Shown here: in pieces, positions 12,662 through 27,700 of the stretch | Position numbering within the stretch: the first letter of the stretch is position 1 | Layout of the letters: each line of letters opens with the position of its first letter | NCBI GenBank assembly: GCA_963662155.1 | Contig: OY759265.1 | Location: 10,940,193 to 11,004,192, forward strand | Length of the DNA stretch: 64,000 nt | Direction of reading: 5' to 3' | Origin: Lamellibrachia columna | Taxonomy: Eukaryota; Annelida; Polychaeta; Sabellida; Siboglinidae | Notes under the pieces: model-generated | The model's database searches: none | What the model was told of the DNA's origin: nothing | What the model saw: only the letters and a program-made list of their open reading frames with translations | Program-made: the position numbers and the translations under genes

Positions 12662-13117
12662 CTGTATATTGTATTTACACAACAACATGCCATCTAAAAT
12701 GTATTCACAGTGCTACTTTGCCCCAATTCAAAAGATGGCGCTATGCCCCACTGTCGACTATGCTGAGAACGCTTTGAATCATGAATTTTCTTTTATCGCT
12801 CACCGTAACTGAAGGCATGGAAATTCATGTTATATAACATAGCTTAGAAAGTTATTCCAAGCTTTTCAAAATTCATAACCATTTAGTGGCAATTGGTTAA
12901 TTAATATGGAAGCGATTTTATAACAAATAACAAAGAAACGGTAAATCAGCTGTATTTACATCGTGTTCGAATCTATAAAGCCATAGCACGTTGATGTGTC
13001 GTCAGGAGTCAGTAACTAATCATTTGATCGCTATATGGAGCTACCAAATGCAATATTCGCCAAGATAGTGGCATGGGCGCTATGCCCCAAACGTGGGCGC
13101 TTTGCCCCACCTTACTC
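11936..13117. mobile_element. Non-autonomous TIR element nested in the LTR element
   Basis: Ends are GAGTAAGGTGGGGCA and TGCCCCACCTTACTC, flanked by TA on both sides (11934-11935, 13118-13119). This is consistent with a TA duplication as in Tc1/mariner-like elements. The motif GGGGCAAAGCGCC/GGGGCATAGCGCC recurs near 11946, 12120-12178, 12720-12752 and 13075-13110 in both orientations. It contains CA (12496-12563) and TA (12628-12660) microsatellites. No transposase is seen. Confidence 0.82.
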
Positions 13118-13235
13118 TACAGGCAACTAAGGTCAGAACGTTACATGTTCATATAAATGTTCGCTTAAAACATGTGTTTGAATGAGATTAATCATTCTCT
13201 ATAGCAGCCACTGGGTAGACAGCCCTCGTGCTCAG

Positions 13236-16834
<3,599 letters not shown>

Positions 16835-16960
16835 TGTGTGTTCCACTTAGCTGCCTGTTGCGTCCCTTTCGTCAACTCGAGTGTGACAGCGATGCCCGAA
16901 TAGTTATCGACGTCGTGTTTGTTGACTTAATTCTTGGTTTGATTTGTTCTGTAGCGTTCC

Positions 16961-16978
16961 TAGTTTCCGCTGCCACCA
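16961..16978 (-). promoter_or_regulatory. Primer-binding site of the Gypsy element
   Basis: Directly inside the 5' LTR the minus strand reads TGGTGGCAGCGGAAACTA. The leading TGG is as expected for a site pairing with a tRNA 3' CCA end. Which tRNA is not determined. Confidence 0.7.
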
Positions 16979-17139
16979 TGATGTGTTGTGACCAGAGAAT
17001 GTCAGATAATAATCTGGTTTTATTGTGCCAACAGATTAACAAGAACAGATTCAATATGGCGGCGGTATGGCGGACTACCTCAATATAATGTATTCCTACG
17101 CCGTGATGCTTCTAATACAAGGAGTCCCATATTACAACA
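16979..17139 (-). repeat. 5' LTR of the Gypsy element
   Basis: A 161-bp partner of 11660-11820 with an internal AATAAAA on the minus strand. Its upstream edge lies 38 nt downstream of the MRPL55-like stop codon. Confidence 0.88.
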
Positions 17140-17177
17140 CTATCATTTAATATTTTTCATAGTTTAATAAATTTCAT

Positions 17178-17324
17178 CTACTTCTTTTTCCACAAATGGC
17201 TACATTGAATGACGTCGAATGAGTTTTCAATGTCCCCTTCAATCACTGTGTTCTCCTTTGGTTTGCGTTTTGCGAGTCGTGCAGCCCTCTCCTCGAGAGA
17301 CAGTGTGCTGACATCTAGCGGAAG
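17178..17324 (-). CDS. MRPL55: Mitochondrial ribosomal protein L55 (mL55), C-terminal exon or fragment
   Basis: The minus strand encodes 48 residues and a TAG: LPLDVSTLSLEERAARLAKR, then KPKENTVIEGDIENSF, ending CSHLWKKK. The MRPL55 family has a (M/L)P(I/L)D...LS.EER.ARL.KR.P block and a basic end. mL55 is a metazoan-specific subunit of the mitochondrial large ribosomal subunit. No clean AG acceptor is seen just upstream (GTATTGCGG stands where one is expected), and no further exon is recognisable up to the CTNS promoter. It may be a last exon with distant partners or a stranded pseudogene piece. An ATTAAA lies between its stop and the LTR element. Confidence 0.6.
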   Translation of the reverse strand, partial: LPLDVSTLSLEERAARLAKRKPKENTVIEGDIENSFDVIQCSHLWKKK

Positions 17325-17597
17325 CCGCAATACACAGACAAGCCATCAGAGCATATTCTAGATACACTGGGACATAAATATCTTCTGCTATTTTCTTTAT
17401 CTAAATATTCTGCTGTCAGGTACTCACAAATGTGGAGTAAGAAAAGTTAACATTACTTTTTTCAATGCTCATTAACAACAACTGACGTGTGTACTTAATG
17501 TTGGCCAATAATTAGAATGGGTAGAATAATTATTTAATAATACATTTAAGTTATACATTTAGTAATTATTCAAAAGTATTGTGTTATTTCTGACTGT

Positions 17598-17903
<306 letters not shown>

Positions 17904-17906
<3 letters not shown>

Positions 17907-18621
17907 GATATTAGTAAGTGGTAATGGCTTTAGAACACACTTTTTAGGTTTGTCAGAATACCAGAATACGAATACTTAGATTGACACGTGATTGTCGACA
18001 AACAGTTTGACTATGTCTCCCTGCCAAAGAATTATCATTTTATGGGTATGGTTGGCGCGTCTTACGTACCTAAAATGTTAAACCTCCTTCTTGTTAAAAT
18101 GCTAGGCGCTTGTTAAAATGTAACATGATATGGGGTCTCAGACGACTGATACGTATTCCTCATTGAATCTTACGAGAGGTAAATCGATATAACCTTAACT
18201 TTTTTTCGAAACTGGACTTATTTCGTCTCGTATTTAAATAAGCCATTACAAATATATCATGATATATTGGTCCTGACCCCATGGTGAAAAATTTACTGAA
18301 TGGAAGTGCTGTCATCTGGTATCCTGTATGGAAACTGCACACCCCTTTTCAGAGTTTGGACCCGCCCATGATCTCACGCATATGTTCCTCGACACACCTT
18401 AAGAGCTCTGATTTAGGCCACTGTAATCGAACACGCAGATTGTTAACATATGTACGATTTAACAACTCTGATGCGCATCACCAATCACCCGTAATAACAT
18501 GTAAAAACAAAAGGCATAATTGAACATAGTAAAATTAGCAAATTAAGACATTTATTGTAAAAGATCAAATTCCAAATAATTACAACTCCCTTGATCGTAT
18601 GATTAATGACACTTGATGCGT
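17904..18621. other. CTNS upstream region
   Basis: No coding exon is recognised on either strand. A CCAAT-like ACCAATCACCC lies near 18479-18489. This stretch presumably holds the CTNS promoter. Confidence 0.45.
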
Positions 18622-18631
18622 ATCACGTGAT
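18622..18631. promoter_or_regulatory. CLEAR-type E-box (TFEB/MITF site) of CTNS
   Basis: ATCACGTGAT lies 48 bp before the CTNS start codon. It contains the TCACGTGA core of the CLEAR element (consensus GTCACGTGAC), the site by which TFEB-family bHLH-Zip factors activate lysosomal genes in vertebrates. Match and position are seen; function here is inferred. Confidence 0.6.
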
Positions 18632-18679
18632 AAAATGAAAGCAAATGAAAAATCTAAAGTTTGTGATGTATTGCGCAGT

Positions 18680-18758
18680 ATGGCGTTTTATGAATCGAAG
18701 CATGACTCGTTCCTTGTTTTTACTCTGTTTATAACAACATTGATTTCCAGTGGTTCAG
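18680..18758 (+). CDS. CTNS: CTNS exon 1 (signal peptide)
   Basis: The ATG opens [20 protein letters not shown], then LISSGS, a plausible signal peptide. The exon ends in phase 1 at TTCAG/GTAAGC, and exon 2 resumes exactly in frame. The initiator lies 48 bp after a CLEAR-like E-box. Start choice rests on the hydrophobic leader and the phase fit, as N-termini are not conserved in this family. Confidence 0.8.
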
Positions 18759-21700
18759 GTAAGCTGTATGATAACTAATACAACAAAAGTGTAAGTGGAT
18801 TAAAAACAGTTACACTAACCAATAACACTTGACAAACTAGCCGAATATATACCATACAATGTCAATCAATTATGACTGTCCTTTTAATGTTGTGGTGATA
18901 CTGAGCCACCTAGTGAACACGACGACGCTAAGCTCCTCCGTACGAACACGTCCATCTTGTTTTTAGTTATTTACCATTCTTTAATGCCTATTAAATACTT
19001 CATTAGTTTGGATTAAACCTTGATTTGTCGTCGATCACATTGGTGACCCTCGACGTGAGACTTGATCACTGTTCATATTTGACAGTTAAACAAAGTTCTG
19101 CCTCGACCAGGCACGCCAATTTAGAATCTAGGCCAGGAGATCAGACTGACAGTTATCGCCGAGGCTGTCTAGACTTTACAGTTTGGTCGTTGAATCGTAG
19201 CACTCGAACAGTGCAACCTTCAAGTGTTCGTACTTGTCGACAACCGGCGGATGTAGAATATGTTTGCTTTGTGTAAAGGAAAAAAATAATGTTTACTTTC
19301 GTTTGAAACTTTGTTACGTATATACTGCAGAGCGGGAGTGATTTCAGATGACGTCCGGTGAACACATTGCATTGCAACCGATGGATATCGCAGCTCAATC
19401 GGCTATATACGCGGTGCGTACACAGCCGACACAGTTAACTCCTACACTACTGTTGGAACCATGCCAAGTTTGGTGCCAGTGTCAAAACTGTCGACCCCCT
19501 GCTTGTTCTTCGGACACGGACCGACCAGCCACTAGTAGCGGCAAGTTCTACTGGTCATAAGAGCCGCCTGCTTTACGCTTGGGATCGAAAAAAGCCACCG
19601 TGTCCTTGTATATATCGGAGCGGAAGTCAACGTTTTCCCGCCTCTCCGCGTTGACGTGGTGACTCTCCTCTTGCGACAAACGGCAGCTCCATCGCTACGT
19701 ACGGAACGAAAGTGATGCCTATCAACCCCGGCTTCCGCAAACTGCACTGGCCTTTCATCCTTGCCGACGTCACTCAATCCATCCTCGGCACCGATTTCTG
19801 GCCGATCAGACAATGTTGTCACCAGATCCCAGTTGGTGCCACTGACGTACACAAGACGGCTATCGTTGGCTTATTCAAATTCCTTCGTTGTGTCATGCTG
19901 CACAATCTTTTCAACGTCTTATGGACAACGTACTCCAAGGCCTAGGTTTTTCGCCTATCTCGACGACACACTGGTCGCCAACACGTCCGCTGCAGAAAAC
20001 CGGCGCTACCTTTGCCTTCTGTTCAAGAGGTTAAAAGAACATGGATACGTCGTTAACGCCGATAGTCACCACCACCAGTATTCTGCACCCGCTCCACGAC
20101 GGCAATGGCCAACGCTTTTCGTGCAGCTAAGACCGCCTTGGCTGCAGCCACACTTCTTGTCCACCCGAAACACGCGGATACGACATCACGGTGGATGCTT
20201 CGTCGACAGCTATCGGCGCATTGTTAGAACTGTACACAGACGGACACTGGCAACCACTCGCTTTTTTCTCGAAGACACTCAAGCATGCGAAGACAATATA
20301 TAGTGCCTTCGACAGAGAACTATTGGCTACCTACCAGGTAGTGCGCCATTTCTGTTACTTTCACGTTTACACGGATCATAAGCTGTTAACGTTCGCGTTC
20401 AGCAGTAGCGTTGACAGATCCCTGCGACAGAGTCGCCACCTTTCGTTTATCGCGGAATTCACAACGGATGTACGGCACGTGCGTGAAAAAAGGATAGCGT
20501 CGTCTCCCACAGCCGACACCGCGGTCACTGGGGAAGACTCGGTCAACTATGCGGACACGCGCACGCAGGAGATCTCGACGTGCAAGCGTACAGATCGACG
20601 GTCACGGGACTCTTTTATGGGATATAGAACTCTAGAACGGGGAACGAATAAACATAATGTTGTACATGTTCAATGTCGTTTTTAGTTATTAGTTCTGTGT
20701 CTCTTTTGTAGGCAAAACATCTGTGAATTTCAATCCAGATACTGTAACATTTGAAATAGGCCAGTTTCAAGATGTAACATTGAAACTAAGGTAAGTCTTC
20801 TCTTTGATAATTTATGTGTTTTGATCAAACACATTTATTATTATTCATGTTTAATGTTGAGTCCTCAGTTACTTTTATTAATTTATTTACCAGAATGTGT
20901 TCGTTGGACAAGTTAGTGCTCAACCATTGGGCCACTGCTTCCTCAATCATATATTTTGTTTTAAAGTTTTCCTAAATCTATAAATTGTATATGTGCTTCT
21001 TGACTTGTTCTTTGTTTTTCTGTTTTCCTTCTCTGTTAACGACGACAATGGAGAACACTTGGAATGTTTGACTTTGTGACACCAAACTCACTTCAAAGAT
21101 CTATAGAGAAGCATTTTTTTGCAGTGAATCCTTGAATCACAGTGCTACTTTGAGGTTCACCTATCAGTTGGGTGGTTCACGTCCCAAGTACTCAGAGCCA
21201 AAGGTCTCCAGGATTGTGAAGGAGATTCCAGATGTCACTCTAACTGAGAATCAAACTTTCACCACAGTCAGAGTGACTGGCATTCATACAGGGTCTATCA
21301 TCGTTGGTGTTAATTCATTCGACGATCAGTTTGTTGAGTAAGTCGTTTATGTATAAATGTGTGCCGCCAATGCACGCAAGTTTGTCTCTATGCACTGTAA
21401 TACACCCTCGACGGCTAGCCTTGAGATGTGTTGAAACTTGATGGAAATTAATCCAATGCAAGACCAGTCTCCAATTTCTTCTTTTATGCAGCAGCAGTAG
21501 AATTCTTAGTGCTCAGTAGAATCCTTAGACTTCAAGTAGCAGTATAATTCTTAGAATATTATGTAGTATTTCATTTTAAATGAACGTATTCTTTGCAAGT
21601 TAGCATTACTCAAGGTCCAGTTTGTGCAACCAGCCGTCAATGGCAGGAGGAAATATGCAAGTGCGCAATAGTTTGTGTTTTGTCTTCTCCCTGGTAGAGC

Positions 21701-24700
21701 TCTCATATGCTGACAACTTTAAAGGTCCTTCTCAATTAAATTTTCTTTCGTGTCGTTTTAGACTAATTTAGCGAAAAATCAAACCCACTACAACATGCTA
21801 GCTCGTTTGAGCAATTTTTTTCCGTTTTGGTAAAATATTCCGACAAACTCTTTAAGTATTTATTTTTTATAAATCCCGTCAATATTTTACGAAAAGGGAT
21901 AACACGTGGTCCATTCACAAGTGTTGACATTTACCTATTCGTACAAAGCGTACCAGTTCTGAGACCCCCCTCCCATGCCTGAATTAGTACTTCAAGATGT
22001 TGATAATTTGTCAGGTTCATGACGCATTGGTGGTTATATGCATGCGCTCGGCATTAATTTAAATTAGTATGCGAGCCACACACACGTATGCACGTACGCA
22101 CACACGCACACACACGCACGCACGCAGCACACACGCACGCACGCACGCACACACACACACACTAATTACATGAATGCCAAATGTCATCATGTTGGTATCA
22201 ACATCGACAGTGACTGGCTGTGGAGTCCCCGTAACTCCACCAGAACTTTAATCGAACGTGTAGATACATACTATATTTCAGTCTTGACGAAGCATTTGTT
22301 CGTGTGCGAGTCGTACACAGCGAACCGGTGGAAATCGTCAGTGCCGTATTTGGCTGGATCTACTTCGTCGCGTGGACCGTCTCATTCTACCCTCAAGTCT
22401 TCTACAACTGGAGCCAGAAGAGGTGAGTGGCGTCAGATATAGATATACTGTCCTAACTGTGTTCTGTTTACACATGGACTTTCGTAATCATCTTCGCCAT
22501 GTCTGTATCACCGAGGATCCATACAAAGTCTCTCAACCTATCTGGTGGTCAGCTTCTCATTACTGCCAGCAACAACTAGGACTGAACCAATTACAATGAT
22601 CAGTTACATTGTAATTACAGTATCCGGGATAATTTCAATTGCATTTCAAATTAACTTACATTTGCTATAGTCTTTGTGAACTATGGGTATACATAACATT
22701 TATTGCAGAGGCTAGTCATTGGTATTCGCCTGCAAATTCCCTTTGCTAGAAAAAAAAATACTTACACTGGAATGAGTGAACCAGTGCATAGTTCAGCTCC
22801 TGAATGTTACCAACTAAAATATTTTTTTGGTTTTAGTGATCACTGTGGAGAAATATTTGTTTTGGATCTTAGTAGTCATTGTGCAAAGATCAAAACTAAT
22901 TAGGTTTGAAAAATTCTGAGATGATTAATGTTATAATCACGATGTAATTGGTTTCTAATTATTACACTCGTAATTGTTACAAAAGTTACAACCTGTTAAT
23001 TCCTCCGCCTTAAATCGTATCTCTTACAGTGTCGTTGGCCTCAATTTTTACTACCTTGCATACAACCTGATTGGCTTCATAGCCTACGGTCTCTTCAACT
23101 TTGGCATGTACCGGATTGATGACGTAAAGGTGTGTGAAACATATCTTGACATAAAAGCAAAATCCACGCCCAAACTGCGAATGCTATAAAGCTAGTTTGC
23201 GATGGTTACACAATTTATGTTAAATTACTTTAAGTGACTTTAAAACTTGCTTGCCTAAAACTTGAAGCAAAACATTGAAACTATACGGCTTTCTCGGTTG
23301 TCGCGCCAACTCTTTGGGAATTCATTTACTGTTATCGTTAAGTCAACAGGAAACAATACCATTTCTGAATACTTATCTTTTTAACCATGCTTCCCATCAT
23401 TGTCGTATTAATTCATTCATCTGTTGACAACTTTAACGTTGTATATCAACATTGTACGTCATTTTAGATTGCCAAACCGTTTGGTCTTGATCGCCCCTGA
23501 GCTATGGTTTCAAGGATTTTGGCGACATTTTGGTATTGTATTGTGTATTATGTTATTTTGAATGAGTTGCATAAAAATATCACTACACTAGCTTCCCATC
23601 AACATACTATTGTTTCACCACATATTTATATGTCATTGTCTTCAAGGAAGAATACCAGGCAAAATATCCACAAGGGGTCATCTCTGTTCAGCTGAATGAC
23701 GTTGTCTATGCACTACACGCAGTGGTCGTCACGGCCTTCACCGCCGGCCAGTGTATCATATACGAAGTATGGTTAATATTGGTCTTATAAACATGACCTT
23801 TATTGTATAACTATACCTTTAAAAGTTTATAATTTTGACACGTAGTTTACAGAAGGGTATTCAAAGGCACAAATGTCTTAATGTTTATAACGTGCAATCT
23901 ATATATCTGTCCTAGCATATTGACTGCCGAAATGTGCTTTGATGAACTACAGTTTGTAAATACACGGATGTATAATTTAGATTTAACAAGATTTAACAAG
24001 ATTGCCATCCCAAACAACAAGTTCCAGATGGCAAGTGGACAAGGAAGCCATTGGCTTATCGAGAGTCCAACAATTTTCTCATCTATGTGTAGCGTGCCCT
24101 TTTCAAATATCTGTCAATTCTATTTTTAAACATATTCACACTACTAGCATTAACACAATCATTTGGCAATTTGTTCCATTCATTTATCTCCCTCTGTGAG
24201 AAAGAGTACTTTCTCATGTCCAACCTACACTGCTCCTTAACTAATGCTGCTTTGTGTCCTCTGGTTCAACTGCCTTCTTAAAGTTTGAAGAACATATTCC
24301 TATCAACATCCTCATAGCCGTTCACTATTTTAAACACTTCTATTTGGTCTCCTCTTAGTCTCCTGGTCTCTAGTGTTGTCAAACCACATTGTAATAAGCG
24401 ACTTTTGTAACTAAGGTATCTCAATTCTGGAATCATCTTAGTTGCTCTTCGTTGTATTCTTTCTAGCTTGTCTATGTCCTTTTTACGATACGGCCTCCAT
24501 GCTTGAATACAATATTCCAAATGTGGTCTAACTATTGCTTTGTGCAGGTGTACAATTAGCTGTTTCTCCTTATACGTGATAGTTCTCCTAATTATCCCTA
24601 GAATTTGATTTCCTTTCGAAGCAATTTAACTTCTATCTGTTTAATTATAATGTTTATATTCAAATATCGTATTTACAATACATGCTGAACGACAAGGTCA

Positions 24701-27700
24701 GTATTCAAAAACAGATAATGGTCGAATTATATTTTCAAACTGTGGTTCATTAAAACACATATGTATAGCCACGATTTCAATTTACACTATATAACATGAT
24801 TTTGTTATAAAAATATAAAACTGGTCAGACTTTGTGTCTTTAAATGACTGTAAGTGTCATGTCCACCAAGTGTCGTCTGCTTTCAGCGTGGTGGTCAACG
24901 AGTGTCACGAGGCTGCGTCATACTTCTGGCGGGCACCTGTCTCTTCTCCGTTGTCATGCTGTTTGTGTCGGTAGGCAAGGTGATCACCTGGCTCACATAT
25001 CTCTACTACTTCTCCTACATCAAGCTCTGCGTCACCTTCATCAAGTGCATCCCACAGGTAGGTCAAGGTCATAATTTACAACAACACGTATCTTGTGTAT
25101 ATACCATTTATACCTTAAACTCCCTCCTCGATTCGTGTAGCCAACGGGAATTAGGTTCACTAGTGTTAACAATTTTAGTATGTGAATAGTTAAGTAGTAC
25201 GTTCAGTCGGTTTAGCAAATTGCGTACTGTTCGTAAGATCATCGAAGGAAGAAAACCTATCCGAAATAACCCGTGGCGCCTCTGGTGCATAATATAACAC
25301 TAACATAAAGGTGAAATCGCGTGAGATTGTCGACGGGAGTACAACACGTAATTCGCGCGAATCTTTTACCGTGCGCTGAAACAATGACGTATCTATGTTT
25401 ATTTAAACGTCAGATCAGCCGATCCCTGTTTAGTATCAGTAAGAGTTATTGTTTACGGTGTAGTCTTTGCTTAAACGGTAATTCTTTAACTGTTTGCGTT
25501 CTTGTCGTTGTCGTGGATGTGTCGTGCTACCGTCGACATCCCGCGATGTATTGCGTTCATGCACGCCTGTCGTCTAGCGACCGAAACATGGTATTCCGGC
25601 TACCAACTACTGCCTTTGATCTTTAGATCTCGTAACTTGTGAAAATGTGAGTTAGCCTTATATGTCATATGATATGTAGCTAGATCACTTTGCCCTTTAT
25701 TCGCCAAAGTTTGATGATTTCATCAAAACTAAATAACACATTAGCACAAACGAAACAGCCTGTCGTAGTAGATCGTAGACAGCTTTGATTTTTCGCGAAA
25801 TGATTCTAAGACAAGACGAGCATACCAATTGAATTGATGAAGGACCGTTAGCAGTTTTTATCATCAAGTTAAATGTTTATGTTGACAACATCTCCACCTA
25901 CTGGATTATTTAATATTACTTTTCTGCACCAATCTGTATTTAATATAGAGAATGCCCCCTATTCGGTTGTTACAAATTTGCTGTTGGCTGACTATTGGTT
26001 GGTTTATTGGAGTTGATCACTGTTAAGCAATTTTCGTAGTGAACATTATTTGTAAAGATGTCCTCATGCTCATGCTTTCAACCACAGTTTAAATCATAAG
26101 TAACTGCTGATGCACTTCCAATGTGAGGTGTTTTTTTTCAATAGCTGACAAGAGAAGTCTCTCGAGACAGAGATCTCTTCTAACAGTTAGTTTTTTTGTG
26201 GTCAGAGTGTGTACCTGACAACCCTCCCGGATTATCCGGGCGTCTCCCGGATGTATTACGTAACGCCCGTCCTCCCGGAAAACAAGGATCTCTCCCGGAT
26301 TGTAAGCTGTGAAAAAATAAATTGAGATTTGTAGGACACTTTAGCCAGTCGCAGTTTTCTTCGTACCGCATTTAGCGATCAGCCCACCACAAACAAATTG
26401 TGCACATTGCACTGCCATCCAGCAAATGCAGCGTACGCTAGCCTCCATTAGTACCCAGACCGATCGAGACGCCAAGACAAAACATACAATTACCAGGAGT
26501 GCAAGGTGTGTAATTGTTGTTCCTTTATTTATTTGTAATATACCTAACGTGTCTGTCATATTTTTGTAATGTTGACTTTTAGCTGATATTTAAAAACAAA
26601 CGTCTGCTCAAGCGATAATGAAACCAGGCCCACGCAAGTGCCAGGCACACCAAGGCCAGGGCAAGGGTATTAATATCCTAATAGGGGTCAAATGTGTTAT
26701 TCTTAATAGAATGTGCATAGGAGTTCGATATTCTACAACATTAACAGTTCATTCATCGATAGAGTGCAAACAATGGTTAGACAAATTGTAATGAGTGAAA
26801 TACGTACGATTAGTATTGCTACCTAGCGTTCAGTGTTGTATTATATTCAAAAGCATGTCTCATAAACCTTTTTTATTCCAAAAAGTAAACTTTGTCATAC
26901 GTTTATACCCGCAGTGACCGGTAATGCGAGAATATATGTACATTTAGCAAATTTGTCGTTAACTATTGTATATTATCTATAATTGTCAACTTCTTCTAAA
27001 AGGCAGCATGGCCTGGTCTCAGAGGCCTAAGCCACCATGTCCTCAAATGTCTAAAACCATTTACTTCTGCAGCTTGTTCTGCTGATAGTTGTTTCAATTT
27101 AAGGGCTGTACTACCTAGTGGGGTGCTTTTTTATTTGGATTTGACAACATCTAAATATTGACATATACCAGTAAAAATTTTACATGTAATTAAAAAACAT
27201 CCTACCTTGAAAAAAATATTTTTATTATAGTGTGTCATGTCAGTTTTTTCATGCAAGCATTATTTAAATGAAACATATTTTTTAAATGTTCAAAAATATG
27301 TCCACACTTTATGGCTTATATGTATCTTATATGTATCTGATATGTATCTGATATGTATCTTATATGTATCTTATATGTATCTTCTCGGGTCTTTCCCGTG
27401 TATTTCTCATTTTTTTACACAATACGTTTACAATGTATATATGGCATGTTATAGGCTTAATTTCCTACTACATATCATTTATGGTCTATAGCAATACAAA
27501 TTAATGCTAATCTTTGTCACAAAATTAAGAATTTTATTCAACCATAACTTAATGATAGGGTAAGATAGCATTTTTTTAGAACAAACCAGAACACTGGTAA
27601 TGTGAATTAGTATGCACAATTTCAAGAAATTACTTGAAAAAAACATAATGATTGCACCAAAATCCATTTTCGATAAAGTTTTCTGACAGTAATTTTAAAA

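Noticed and set aside
22170..22442. Plus-strand frame [15 protein letters not shown]... as a gene, and its twin at 16573-16875
   Set aside because: It is an out-of-frame reading of CTNS exon 4 and intron. Its presence at both places only reflects the duplication.
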